Of a DNA stretch of 64,000 nucleotides, positions 55,328 through 63,931 are shown piece after piece. The translations under genes and the position numbers were made by a program. The notes under the pieces are model-generated. The model did not search any database, was not told the DNA's origin, and saw nothing but the letters and a program-made list of their open reading frames with translations. Every line of letters begins with the position of its first letter. The stretch's first letter is position 1. Source of the stretch: Companilactobacillus metriopterae (lineage in GTDB: Bacteria > Bacillota > Bacilli > Lactobacillales > Lactobacillaceae); contig NZ_RSTD01000003.1 of the NCBI RefSeq assembly GCF_004117915.1, positions 124,001 through 188,000 on the forward strand, written 5' to 3'.

Positions 55328-56695
55328 ATGGCTGATAAGTTCGAAGTTTCATCAAAAGATACTATAAAAAATCAATATGATTTGATTATTATCGGATCAG
55401 GTGGAGCAGGTCTTGTGACAGCAGTTCAAGCTTATGAATTAGGTTTGTCACCAGTTATTTTAGAAAAAATGGAACGTATCGGTGGTAACACTGGTCGTGC
55501 CTCAACAGGTATGAACGCTGCCGAGTCGTTAGTTCAAGTGAAAAATAAAATTATCGATACTTACAGTGATTTTTATGAAGAAACATTTGTGGGTGGTGGC
55601 AAGAAAAATAATCCAGCTATGCTTAAGTTTTTCTCTGAACACGCGGCACTTGGGGTAGATTGGTTGAAAGAACATGATGTTGTTTTGACTGATTTAACAA
55701 CCACAGGAGGTATGAGTGTTCCCCGAGCACACCGTCCAGGTTCGACAGCTCCAATTGGTGCGTACTTGATTAAGGGATTGCTAGAGAAAATATCTGAATA
55801 TGAAATTCCGGTATTCAATAATATGGCTGTAGAAAATATTGAGAAGGATGATAATCGATATACTGTTGAGACAGCCGATACTAAAATAAATGCACCTGCA
55901 ATAGTACTAACATCAGGTGGTTTTGGCGCTAATGTTGAGTTGATTTCAAAAGTTAGACCTGAATTGAAAGAATATAAAACGACAAATCAACCAGGAACTA
56001 TGGGGGATGGCTTAAAATTGGCTGAAAATTTGAATGCTGAAATTATAAATTTATCAGATATTCAAGTACATCCAACCGTTCAACAAGATACAGACCATAC
56101 CTATTTGATAGGTGAAACTGTCAGAGGTGAAGGCGCAATTCTAGTAAATAAATCTGGAAAAAGATTTGTTAATGAATTAGACACTCGTAAAGAAGTCACA
56201 CGAGCAATAGATGAACTAAAAGAAAATGGTGCTTACCTAGTATTAGATCAAACAGTATTTGATCGAGTACAGGCACTAGGTTTTTACCAAAGTATCGGAT
56301 TAGTTACTTCAGCTGATTCAATCGAAGAATTGGCTCACGAAATAGATGTAGATAGTGATAATTTGGAAAAAACTATTGATAAATGGAATAGAGCTATTCA
56401 AGCCAAAAAAGATAGTGAATTTCACAGAACGACTGGTATGCAACATAAGATCAAGAAACCAAAATTTTATGCAATCCATATAGCTCCAGCTGTCCACTAT
56501 ACAATGGGTGGCGTAAAAATAAATGAGTTAACACAAGTTATTGATAAGGAAGACAATGTTATTCCAGGATTCTTTGCTGCTGGAGAAGTTACCGGTGGTT
56601 TGCATGGGAATAATCGTATTGGCGGGAATTCAATAGCTGAAACTGTGGTCTTTGGTCGACAAGCAGCACAACAAGCATATAAATATTTGAAATAA
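55328..56695 (+). CDS. FAD-dependent fumarate reductase-like flavoprotein
   Basis: 455 residues from ATG 55328; AAAGGCAGGA lies just before. FAD motif IIIGSGGAGLVTAVQAYELG, GGNTGRASTGMNAAES, and the fumarate-reductase features MGGVKINELTQVI and GEVTGGLHGNNRIGGNSIAE. It is the soluble flavocytochrome c type without heme or signal peptide; in lactobacilli such enzymes reduce fumarate or related acids with NADH or a flavin partner. Terminated by a strong hairpin. Confidence 0.9.
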   Translation: MADKFEVSSKDTIKNQYDLIIIGSGGAGLVTAVQAYELGLSPVILEKMERIGGNTGRASTGMNAAESLVQVKNKIIDTYSDFYEETFVGGGKKNNPAMLKFFSEHAALGVDWLKEHDVVLTDLTTTGGMSVPRAHRPGSTAPIGAYLIKGLLEKISEYEIPVFNNMAVENIEKDDNRYTVETADTKINAPAIVLTSGGFGANVELISKVRPELKEYKTTNQPGTMGDGLKLAENLNAEIINLSDIQVHPTVQQDTDHTYLIGETVRGEGAILVNKSGKRFVNELDTRKEVTRAIDELKENGAYLVLDQTVFDRVQALGFYQSIGLVTSADSIEELAHEIDVDSDNLEKTIDKWNRAIQAKKDSEFHRTTGMQHKIKKPKFYAIHIAPAVHYTMGGVKINELTQVIDKEDNVIPGFFAAGEVTGGLHGNNRIGGNSIAETVVFGRQAAQQAYKYLK

Positions 56696-56726
56696 AAAAA
56701 GCCTACTAATTAGTAGGCTTTTTTTA
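56693..56726. terminator. Bidirectional terminator
   Basis: AAAAAAAGCCTACTAATTAGTAGGCTTTTTTT, a perfect palindrome-like hairpin between convergent genes; more than 12 pairs. Confidence 0.9.
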
Positions 56727-57414
56727 TTTCTTTGAATACGTCAACAACATCACCTTGAATAAAGTGAATGCTATTATTTAAATTTTGAGGAAGTTCATTA
56801 TTAATTATTACGACGGGTGTGCTGGCTTTTTTGTACTGAATTAGTCCAGCAAATGGATAAACTTTCAAGCTTGTACCAGCGACAATTATCAAATCAGCAC
56901 TGGATATTTCACTGACAGAATTTTCAATATTGCCAGGTTCAATACCTTCACCGTAGAGTGTGAAATTAGGACGATATAATCCTCCATCTTCTTCATGAGT
57001 AAGATGATTTTTATAAAAATCCATCGAAACATGCTTCCCACATACACTACAATAGGCAAACTGAATATTTTTGTGAAATTCAATTACATGATTGTTGCCA
57101 GCTAATTTATCCAAGCCATCAATGTTTTGAGTAATTAAAAATCCTTTTCTGTTAGAAAGATCAGCAATCACTTGATGAACAATATTTGGTTTGGCATCTG
57201 GAAAATACATATTGCGTAAAACAAAATCACGTAAAATTTCGGGATGATTATGTAAGTTATCTACCGAAAGGATTTCTTCGTTTTGCATATTATTATATAT
57301 ACCAGTCTTACTACGATAATCAGGTATTCCTGAATGTGTCGAAACGCCAGCACCAGTCAAAAAGACTAAGTTGTTAGCAGATTTAATTAAGGATATTAAT
57401 TCAGATACTTCCAT
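56710..57414 (-). CDS. Sir2 family NAD-dependent deacylase with altered zinc site
   Basis: 234 residues. NAD-binding FLTGAGVSTHSGIPDYRS, TQNIDGLDKLAG and the catalytic His in VIEFHKNI are complete, and the C-terminal VAGTSLKVYPFAGL closes the fold. The first CxxC (YCSVCGKH) is present. The second pair, normally before GG-LRP, is replaced by EEDGGLYRPNFTLYGEG with no cysteine. Removes acyl groups from lysines using NAD. It follows the aldo/keto reductase gene in the same orientation after a 15-base gap. Confidence 0.88.
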   Translation of the reverse strand: MEVSELISLIKSANNLVFLTGAGVSTHSGIPDYRSKTGIYNNMQNEEILSVDNLHNHPEILRDFVLRNMYFPDAKPNIVHQVIADLSNRKGFLITQNIDGLDKLAGNNHVIEFHKNIQFAYCSVCGKHVSMDFYKNHLTHEEDGGLYRPNFTLYGEGIEPGNIENSVSEISSADLIIVAGTSLKVYPFAGLIQYKKASTPVVIINNELPQNLNNSIHFIQGDVVDVFKEIKKAY

Positions 57415-57429
57415 CAGTTATCACTTCTT

Positions 57430-58341
57430 TTATTTGAATAGTTGATCAATAAAATCATAATCTTCTGAAGATAATTGTAAATCCATAGCCTTAACATTAC
57501 TAATAACTTGATCGGAGTTTCTAGCGCCTGGTATTACTACACCGACATCTGGATTAGCAATATACCAAGCCAAGATAAGTTGAGCAAGAGTAGCATCATA
57601 CTTGTTTGCTAAAGGTTTAATTTTTTCTAGTGAATCAATAATTTTAGAAAACTCAGACTCGCTGAAGTTTTTAAATTTATTGGCATCATTCTTTGTATAT
57701 TTTCCCGTCAATAGACCTGAAGCTAGTGGGAAGTAAGGTACAAAGGAAATTTTGTTTTCTCTTAGATATGGGAAGACAGTTTTTTCAAAATCACGGTGTA
57801 CCAAACTATAGTTATCTTCAACGATATCTACATCACCATTTTTATTAGCTTCTTTGATTTGCTCAGGTGAGAAGTTTGAAATACCAATAGCACGAATTTT
57901 TCCGGCTTTCTTGGCTTCAACTAAAGCATTGACAGCTTCATCTTTGGGAGTATCTTCGTCAGGGAAATGAATATAAAAAATATCAATATAGTTTGTCTTT
58001 AAGCGTTTTAAAGCTTCATCTATAGACTTTGTTAAAAATTCTGGTGAGTTGTTTAACTCCAAATTATTATCAGGATCTTGTGCAGCTTTTGTAGCAATAA
58101 TTATTTTAGAGCGATCGTAATCTTGTATTACGTCTCCGATGATTTCTTCAGAACGACCTAAACCGTACATATAAGCAGTATCTAGAAGAGTAATGCCGTT
58201 ATCAAGAGCAGTTTTTACTAATGCTGCACCATCTTCATCTTTTAAATTTTCAAAAAGATTATGTCCACCAACTTTGTTTGTTCCTAGACCAAATTTTTTT
58301 GAAGTAATATCACTTTTACCAATTTTTATTTCTTCAACCAT
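57430..58341 (-). CDS. Aldo/keto reductase
   Basis: 303 residues from ATG 58341 behind a GGAGGCG site. AKR fold: FGLGTNKVGGHNL, catalytic Asp/Tyr in DTAYMYGLGRSEEIIGD, Lys in IIIATKAA, and IDIFYIHFPDEDTP; the C-terminal NADP-binding PGARNSDQVISNV is clear. Reduces carbonyl compounds with NADPH; substrate unknown. Possibly cotranscribed with the Sir2 gene downstream. Confidence 0.92.
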   Translation of the reverse strand: MVEEIKIGKSDITSKKFGLGTNKVGGHNLFENLKDEDGAALVKTALDNGITLLDTAYMYGLGRSEEIIGDVIQDYDRSKIIIATKAAQDPDNNLELNNSPEFLTKSIDEALKRLKTNYIDIFYIHFPDEDTPKDEAVNALVEAKKAGKIRAIGISNFSPEQIKEANKNGDVDIVEDNYSLVHRDFEKTVFPYLRENKISFVPYFPLASGLLTGKYTKNDANKFKNFSESEFSKIIDSLEKIKPLANKYDATLAQLILAWYIANPDVGVVIPGARNSDQVISNVKAMDLQLSSEDYDFIDQLFK

Positions 58342-58458
58342 GATTTGTCGCCTCCGTAAAATTAATAAAGCCATTGTAGCATTTATTTATAAATATAGAA
58401 TTAATTTTGTATCAGTAGTATTGTTAAAGTATCAATAATTATAAAAAGGGGATTTATC

Positions 58459-58812
58459 ATGGCTTGGTTATGGACTCACTTGATTACTTGGGTTGTTATT
58501 GCTGTTTTGGTAGCAATTGTACTGCTAGGTAATTCAAAATATGATCGAATTTATCAAATGATTGTTAGACTAGGATATTTGGTATCAATTATCTCAGGAT
58601 TAATGTTATTTGAATATGGTTGGCACCGAGATCCAATATTTACAACGTTAAAAATTGTTGTTGCTTTAGCATTTATTGCGTTAGTTGAGATTGGGTTTGC
58701 ACGAAAGAAGAATGGTCAATTAAGCAATTCTACCATCTATACTGTATTTGCGTTCTGTATAGTTGTAGGAGTTTTAGGATTTATCCTAGCTGGCGGACGA
58801 CCATTTGTATAA
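58459..58812 (+). CDS. YisL/DUF1516 family membrane protein
   Basis: 117 residues with four hydrophobic segments (LITWVVIAVLVAIVLL, LGYLVSIISGLMLF, IVVALAFIALVEIGFA, YTVFAFCIVVGVLGFILAGG). Pattern and length match the YisL/DUF1516 family of unknown role. AAGGGG lies before ATG 58459. Single gene, closed by a terminator. Confidence 0.85.
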   Translation: MAWLWTHLITWVVIAVLVAIVLLGNSKYDRIYQMIVRLGYLVSIISGLMLFEYGWHRDPIFTTLKIVVALAFIALVEIGFARKKNGQLSNSTIYTVFAFCIVVGVLGFILAGGRPFV

Positions 58813-58841
58813 AAAAAGACTTCCGTTTGGAAGTCTTTTTA
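58811..58841. terminator. Bidirectional terminator
   Basis: AAAAAGACTTCC-GTTT-GGAAGTCTTTTT hairpin between two convergent genes. Confidence 0.88.
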
Positions 58842-59306
58842 TTTGTTTGTAATTGGAATTAAAACTTTAAATTCTTTGTCATTGTTTTCAACTAGACAAT
58901 CGATAATTTCGATATTGAAATTACCATTGATGTTGTAGTCGTTAGATGACATTATTTCAGCGTATGCACCACCGATGAATTGATCCAATTCCAAACGTGA
59001 TTTTTTATCAGTTGTGAATTCAGCGTAATCACCGGCAGGAATTTCAAATGAAGATAAATCAGCGATTTCTGTTTCAGTACGTACGCCTACTAGATAGTTA
59101 GGCTTATCAGTATTGAAATTGATACCATAAAATTTGTTTTCGCAAGAATCAACTTTATAGTCTTCTTTTGAATCTGCTAATTTTTTAATATATTCATCTT
59201 TTACTTCACTAACAGCAGGTAATTCATCAGGGTTTGTGGCAGCTGGAAGAACAGTTGCTAATCCTGAAATTAGTTTTCTATGTAAAGTTTTGATTTCAAA
59301 TGACAT
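58839..59306 (-). CDS. GyrI-like/AraC effector-binding domain protein
   Basis: 155 residues from ATG 59306 (TAGGAG nine bases upstream). A single-domain protein of the GyrI-like small-molecule-binding fold: MSFEIKTLHRKLISGLAT start, FYGINFNTDKPNYLVGVRTETEI in the middle, FEIPAGDYAEFTT and a C-terminal IEIIDCLVENNDKEFKVLIPI. No DNA-binding domain is attached. Members bind hydrophobic drugs or act as hydrolases; the role here is unknown. Confidence 0.8.
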   Translation of the reverse strand: MSFEIKTLHRKLISGLATVLPAATNPDELPAVSEVKDEYIKKLADSKEDYKVDSCENKFYGINFNTDKPNYLVGVRTETEIADLSSFEIPAGDYAEFTTDKKSRLELDQFIGGAYAEIMSSNDYNINGNFNIEIIDCLVENNDKEFKVLIPITNK

Positions 59307-59392
59307 AATAATTTCTCCTAAATTTTTCTGTAACAAAAGTATACATCTATTGTTAATTAAGGTGAAACAAAACAAATGATATTTTTAACAAA

Positions 59393-59839
59393 TTAAACTA
59401 ATTTTTGACAGTCTGCACAAATTCCTGTTACTTCAATTTGGGTATTAGAAATTTGAAAACCTGTTTCTTCTTTTACTTTATCTTCTATTCTTTTCTGATC
59501 TTTGCCAAAACCGTCATAGTTTACATCAAAAATTTTTCCGCAGTTGCTACATACGGCATGAAGATGAGGCACTCCAAAATAATCATAGTGAGTGAAACCA
59601 TCACCATTTTGAATTTCTATGACGACGTGGTGTTCCACCAGTGTGTTCAAAGTATTATATATAGTAGAAGAACCAATATTAGGCATCTCTTTTTTTAGTC
59701 CTTCATGAATCATATCTACAGTAGGGTGATTATTCTGAGATGCTAAATAAGCGAGTATGGTATGTCTTTGAGGAGTTACACGTAAGTGATTTTTTTTCAA
59801 TACTTCCAAGGTATCTTCAGAAATTTTTTGGTCAATCAT
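59393..59839 (-). CDS. perR: Fur family regulator, PerR-like
   Basis: 148 residues; ATG 59839 is preferred because GGAGG stands seven bases before it. The winged helix HLRVTPQRHTILAYLASQNNHPTVDMIHEGLKKEMPNIGSSTIYNTLNTL is followed by a dimerisation domain. Zinc cysteines are in AVCSNCGK and GICADCQK, and a metal site in NHPT and HLHAVC. PerR controls peroxide defence with Fe/Mn as co-effector. Divergent from two VIT-type transporters whose promoter holds a Per/Fur-type box. Fur or Zur function cannot be fully excluded. Confidence 0.82.
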   Translation of the reverse strand: MIDQKISEDTLEVLKKNHLRVTPQRHTILAYLASQNNHPTVDMIHEGLKKEMPNIGSSTIYNTLNTLVEHHVVIEIQNGDGFTHYDYFGVPHLHAVCSNCGKIFDVNYDGFGKDQKRIEDKVKEETGFQISNTQIEVTGICADCQKLV

Positions 59840-59910
59840 TTTCATTCCTCCGTGAAATGGATTAATTACATTTTACATTTTTTTATTGTGTGATAATATT
59901 GAAATAGTAA

Positions 59911-59927
59911 ATAAGAATCATTCTTAT
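59911..59927. promoter_or_regulatory. Per/Fur box in the perR-VIT intergenic region
   Basis: ATAAGAATCATTCTTAT, a perfect 8-1-8 palindrome containing the 7-1-7 form TAAGAAT-C-ATTCTTA. It overlaps the probable rightward promoter, TTGAAA at 59899-59904 and TTATAT at 59924-59929. It therefore suits repression of the transporter pair and autoregulation by the divergent Fur-family gene. Confidence 0.72.
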
Positions 59928-59975
59928 ATAGGTCTGGTTATATTATACATTATTTTTTGAAAAAGGTGAATTCTC

Positions 59976-60653
59976 ATGAAAAAACAAAGTTTAGCTGAGA
60001 GGATTAACGTCATTCGGGCAATCGTTATGGGTGCCAATGATGGAATTATCTCAATTGCGGGTATTGTTATTGGTGTGGCAGGTGCTAAGGCTGATAACTC
60101 AGCTATTTTTTTGGCGGGTATTGCTGGTATGTTGGCCGGAACAATTTCTATGGCTATGGGTGAATGGGTCTCTGTTTCTACTCAATCAGATAGCGAGAAA
60201 CAGGCTATAATTACCGAAACAAAAGCCTTAGATACAAATTTTCAAAAAGAGTTTGATTTTATAAAAGAAAAATACATGGATACGGGTATTTCTGAAGAAC
60301 TTTCAGCTAAAGCTACTAAAGAAATGTTGGAACAAGATAGGGTTAACAACGCAGTTCGTGAGAGATATGGTTTCAATCCTAAATTCAAAACAAGTGCTAT
60401 TGCTGCGGCAGTGGCTTCGATGATTGCTTTTCCTACGGGATCATTGTTACCTCTATTGTCTATAATCTTTTTTCCTCAAAATATTCGTATTGCTGCAACA
60501 GTTGGAGCGGTCATGGTTGCTTTGGTTATTACGGGATATTCTGCAGCTGTTTTAGGTGATGCAAATCGTATAAAATCTGTTATTAGAAATGTTATCTCAG
60601 GAATGTTAACCATGGTGGTTACATATCTTGTTGGTTCATTGATCGCGATGTAA
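59976..60653 (+). CDS. VIT1/CCC1-family metal transporter, copy 1
   Basis: 225 residues. It starts SLAERINVIRAIVMGANDGIISIAGIVIGVAGA, the hallmark of VIT/CCC1 transporters (metal-binding ANDG and a Met/Gly-rich second segment MAMGEWVSV). A cytoplasmic helical loop (residues 70-125) and C-terminal segments follow. The family moves iron or manganese out of the cytoplasm. It forms a pair with a paralogue 12 bases downstream. A Per/Fur box upstream links it to metal or peroxide control. Confidence 0.9.
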   Translation: MKKQSLAERINVIRAIVMGANDGIISIAGIVIGVAGAKADNSAIFLAGIAGMLAGTISMAMGEWVSVSTQSDSEKQAIITETKALDTNFQKEFDFIKEKYMDTGISEELSAKATKEMLEQDRVNNAVRERYGFNPKFKTSAIAAAVASMIAFPTGSLLPLLSIIFFPQNIRIAATVGAVMVALVITGYSAAVLGDANRIKSVIRNVISGMLTMVVTYLVGSLIAM

Positions 60654-60665
60654 GGAGGGTAAATC

Positions 60666-61346
60666 ATGAAAAAAAGTAAGAGAACTATGGCAGAGAGATC
60701 TAATACCCTTCGTGCAGCAGTACTGGGTTCAAATGATGGAATATTGACTGTTGTTGGGGTGCTATTTTCAGTTGCTGTAGCCACAACTAACACATTTGTT
60801 ATCTTTGTTGCGGGAATTTCTGATTTATTCGCCTGTGCATTTTCAATGGCATCAGGTGAATTTGCTTCAGTAAGTTCTCAAAAAGATACCGAAAAAAGTG
60901 CGGTAGAAAAAGAACGTGAACTTTTAAAGACTAATTATGATGATCAAGTAGCTACAGTAGCTTCCTTCTATCAAGAAAGAGGAGTAACTCCTGAGACATC
61001 AAAAAAAATTGCGGATGAATTGATGAGCAAAGATCCGCTTAAAACAATTGTTAGAGTGAAGTATGATCTAGAACTAGGTCACTACATGTCACCATGGGAT
61101 GCAGCTTTTTCTTCATTGATTGCAGCATCATTAGGTGGACTATTCCCACTAGTTGCTATGACTGTTCTACCTACTAATTGGCAATGGCCAGGAACAATCA
61201 TAGCAGTTATTCTATCTGTTGGATTAACAGGATATTTGAGTGCTAAGTTAGGTGATGGATTGGTAAAAACTGCGATCGTGAGAAATGTTATCGTAGGTAT
61301 TATCACTATGATTATTCACTATTCTGTAGGTATTTTGTTGAAATAG
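60666..61346 (+). CDS. VIT1/CCC1-family metal transporter, copy 2
   Basis: 226 residues, paralogue of the preceding gene: AERSNTLRAAVLGSNDGILTVVGVLFSVAVA, SMASGEFASVSSQKDTEKSAV and a C-terminal block around ALFPLVA-like segments. The ANDG of copy 1 is SNDG here. AAGGAGG precedes ATG 60666. Tandem VIT pairs may form hetero-oligomers; this is inference. Followed by a terminator. Confidence 0.88.
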   Translation: MKKSKRTMAERSNTLRAAVLGSNDGILTVVGVLFSVAVATTNTFVIFVAGISDLFACAFSMASGEFASVSSQKDTEKSAVEKERELLKTNYDDQVATVASFYQERGVTPETSKKIADELMSKDPLKTIVRVKYDLELGHYMSPWDAAFSSLIAASLGGLFPLVAMTVLPTNWQWPGTIIAVILSVGLTGYLSAKLGDGLVKTAIVRNVIVGIITMIIHYSVGILLK

Positions 61347-61361
61347 TTAAGATTAAGTAAT

Positions 61362-61390
61362 AAAAAATCGCAGCGATTGCGATTTTTTTT
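61362..61390 (+). terminator. Terminator of the VIT pair
   Basis: AAAAAATCGCA-GCGA-TTGCGATTTTTTTT hairpin. Confidence 0.85.
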
Positions 61391-61434
61391 GTTATTAAAT
61401 ATAATTGTAGATAATAATAATGTGGGTGAAATTT

Positions 61435-62406
61435 ATGAAAAAATCAAAAGTAATCTTAAGTGCTGTTATTCTCGGTTTAACAATAACTAGCCAAACTAAT
61501 ACTTTGGTAGCTCTTGCTGATGAAACATCAGATGTAACTACCTCAGAGGCTGTCATTGCAGATGCTCAAGATACAACTAAAGCAGTAACTACCGATAATA
61601 CAGAAACAGCAACCACTACAAATGAGCAAAATTCTACAAAGCAAAAAACTAATCCAGATTCTAACTATACAGATTTGATTGATGAAAATGTGGGACTACG
61701 TGATACTTATGAAGCACCACGTGCGCTGGTATTAGTTCCGGGATTAGGTGGCACAGTAGATACTTATGATTATATGGCACAAAATATTTTGACACATACA
61801 ACTATGAATCTAGTTCACGTTTATGTTCAAAATGACGGAACAGTTAGATATACAAAACCATTGAATATGAATACTGATCAAACAAAGACAATATTTATGA
61901 TGGGATTTGAAAACAATGGGGATGCTTTAGACAACCTAAAAATCCAAACAGATCTATTCAATAAGGGTATGAAATCAATTACTGAAAACTATGGTATTAC
62001 AGATTTCGATGCAGTAGGATACTCAAACGGTGGTATTGTCTTAACAAGATATTTGGAAAATGATTATCAAGATAATACTAATGTTATTCATAATTTTGTA
62101 AGTATTGCGACACCATATAATAATCGTGATGATACAACAACACCATCAAGTGCCTACTATGAAGATATGACATCAAAAAGTAGTTCCTTACCGTATGATG
62201 TGAACGTTACAAATATCATCGGTTTACTAACACCGACTTCAGATGGTTACATTCCACGTACAAGTGCAGAATCCGGAAAAGGTATCTTTGAAGGACATGT
62301 AGAATCATTTGAACAAGTTTATGTTGAAGGTCAAAAAGCATCACATGGTAAAAATGTAAATAATCCAGAAACTTGGGATACTATCGAAAATATTGTAAGA
62401 AAATAA
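61435..62406 (+). CDS. Secreted DUF915-type alpha/beta hydrolase
   Basis: 323 residues from ATG 61435. Signal peptide (VILSAVILGLTITSQTNTLVALADE), a Thr/Ala/Asn-rich linker of about 45 residues, then the hydrolase domain. The domain contains ALVLVPGLGGTVDTYDYM, nucleophile AVGYSNGGIVLTRYL (Ser near residue 200), SIATPYNNRD, Asp in TSDGYIP and His in ASHGKNV. This cell-surface hydrolase family is common in lactobacilli; the substrate is unknown. It is a paralogue of the signal-less enzyme at 42887. A terminator follows its stop. Confidence 0.85.
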   Translation: MKKSKVILSAVILGLTITSQTNTLVALADETSDVTTSEAVIADAQDTTKAVTTDNTETATTTNEQNSTKQKTNPDSNYTDLIDENVGLRDTYEAPRALVLVPGLGGTVDTYDYMAQNILTHTTMNLVHVYVQNDGTVRYTKPLNMNTDQTKTIFMMGFENNGDALDNLKIQTDLFNKGMKSITENYGITDFDAVGYSNGGIVLTRYLENDYQDNTNVIHNFVSIATPYNNRDDTTTPSSAYYEDMTSKSSSLPYDVNVTNIIGLLTPTSDGYIPRTSAESGKGIFEGHVESFEQVYVEGQKASHGKNVNNPETWDTIENIVRK

Positions 62407-62432
62407 GGACGTCGAAAGACGTCTTTTTTTGT
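62406..62432 (+). terminator. Terminator of the secreted hydrolase gene
   Basis: GACGTC-GAAA-GACGTC stem and a seven-base T-run. Confidence 0.82.
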
Positions 62433-62764
62433 TACTTTTAGAACTATGGTATATACCAAAAACGAATAAAACCAAAAATTAGTTATCAAATGATCTAAAA
62501 AAAGTTTTATTTAAATATAACTAGTTTGGTAATTGTTCAAAATATTTTTAAATAAAATTAATTTTTGATTTATTTTCACAAACTTAGAAAACGGTTACCA
62601 TTAGATGGTAGTATATATTCATGGAGTTAATGTGAAATAAAAAGTCTGATTGTTAAATGATTGTACTGGGGAGTATAGTCATTATTTGTTAGTTCAATAT
62701 TTAACAATAAAACAGATGGATTATAATACGCTTCATACAACGTATTGGGAAAAGGGGTTTAAAT
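62433..62764 (+). promoter_or_regulatory. 332-base upstream region with a structured leader
   Basis: No gene seen. A perfect palindrome TGGTATATACCA lies near 62447. An AAAACGGTTACCA stretch near 62589 could be a weak cre-like or operator sequence, with a small ACCAT-TAG-ATGGT stem. At 62649-62708 an outer 10-bp stem ATTGTTAAAT / ATTTAACAAT encloses an 11-bp inner stem (62657-62667 with 62672-62682, two G-U pairs) whose loop is exactly GGGG. It likely lies in the mRNA leader of the next gene. No single promoter is convincing. Confidence 0.5.
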
Positions 62765-63691
62765 ATGAGTAGAAAAAGTATTTTTTATTCAGTCAGTGCC
62801 AGTGCCTTATTGTTGGTAGCTGGTATTACATTTACAGATACTGCAAAGGCAGATACTGTTAATGATCAAGCAACTTCAGAACAAGTTACCGCTGTTGATC
62901 AACCAGTTGTAGATAGTTCTTCTACTAGTGGACAAGATGTTGTCGCCGCTGACGAATCAGTTGATACAAAATCATCAGAAGATAGCAGTTCCATCTCTGA
63001 TTTTGCCGATGGTGTGAAGGATCAAGTAGTTGATGACGCCACTCAAAAAGTGGAAGCCATTCCTGGTGACTTTGTTGGAAACAAAGTTGTAGCTCCAATA
63101 GTTAGTGGAGCATTATCAGCCATACACCCTGTATCTAATGTATATGCAGGAGTTGCCGGTGGTCTTGTACCATCAAGTAATGCAGCAGGAAGACTTGTTG
63201 CAGATACACAGACTATAGTTAGTGATATTAAAAACACATCACTAATTACAAAATTAGGATTTACAGCATTAGAATCAGCTATTCCACCACTTGGAGTTAT
63301 TTCAAAAATTGGTGGTCTAAGTATCTGGTCATCAGTAGCTGCCAATGGGTACGGTTTGCTAACTGGTAAAAATGACTTAATTCCTGATTATGTAGGGTCT
63401 AAAGTTTCAGAATCAGTAACAGATTCAATATTTGGCGATGATACAGAAGTCGCAAAAGCAGCTACTACTAAAGACACTTCTATCTACACAGATAAAGCTG
63501 TATCAGGAATTGTTTCTGTTGTAAACTCAACAGAAATTTATGATGGAGCTCAAGAAGCAACTGGCAAAACAGTTGCTAAAGATTCAGCGTGGAAAGTATC
63601 AGATCTACGTGTTTTCAACACATCAGGTCAAGCTTACTACGAAATTGGTGAAAACCAATTTGTACCAGCGCAAAATGTTGTTTTCTCATAA
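62765..63691 (+). CDS. Secreted protein with SLAP-like C-terminus
   Basis: 308 residues. Signal peptide (SIFYSVSASALLLVAGITFTDTAKADT), an acidic Ser/Asp-rich linker (to about residue 78) and a hydrophobic glycine-rich middle (VVAPIVSGALSAIHPVSNVYAGVAGGLVPSSNAAG, LGFTALESAIPPLGVISKIGG) that could insert into a membrane. The C-terminus SDLRVFNTSGQAYYEIGENQFVPAQNVV resembles a SLAP wall-binding repeat. AAGGGG lies before ATG 62765, behind a structured leader. Function unknown. Confidence 0.7.
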   Translation: MSRKSIFYSVSASALLLVAGITFTDTAKADTVNDQATSEQVTAVDQPVVDSSSTSGQDVVAADESVDTKSSEDSSSISDFADGVKDQVVDDATQKVEAIPGDFVGNKVVAPIVSGALSAIHPVSNVYAGVAGGLVPSSNAAGRLVADTQTIVSDIKNTSLITKLGFTALESAIPPLGVISKIGGLSIWSSVAANGYGLLTGKNDLIPDYVGSKVSESVTDSIFGDDTEVAKAATTKDTSIYTDKAVSGIVSVVNSTEIYDGAQEATGKTVAKDSAWKVSDLRVFNTSGQAYYEIGENQFVPAQNVVFS

Positions 63692-63763
63692 GATTTCAAA
63701 ATCATACCTCCCTTGTATAGATGCAAAATATTAATAAAACAACGTGTATATAATATATAAATA

Positions 63764-63801
63764 AAAAACCTCCTACTAGAGAATGGGCTAGTAGGAGGTT
63801 T
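63764..63801 (+). terminator. Terminator of the SLAP-like gene
   Basis: CCTCCTACTAG / CTAGTAGGAGG, 11 perfect pairs, flanked by A and T runs. Confidence 0.9.
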
Positions 63802-63931
63802 TTTATTAGATGAAAATTTACAGAATAAGAGAATATATTAAAAAGTGTGAAAAAAATCACTAATACTATTGATTATGCTTTTTCTTTTTAATAAAATTTA
63901 TTTTGTACTGCATATATTAGGGAGGAAAAGT

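Noticed and set aside
59405-59698. 97-codon frame antisense to the perR-like gene
   Set aside because: Shadow of a well-supported Fur-family gene, with no ribosome site.
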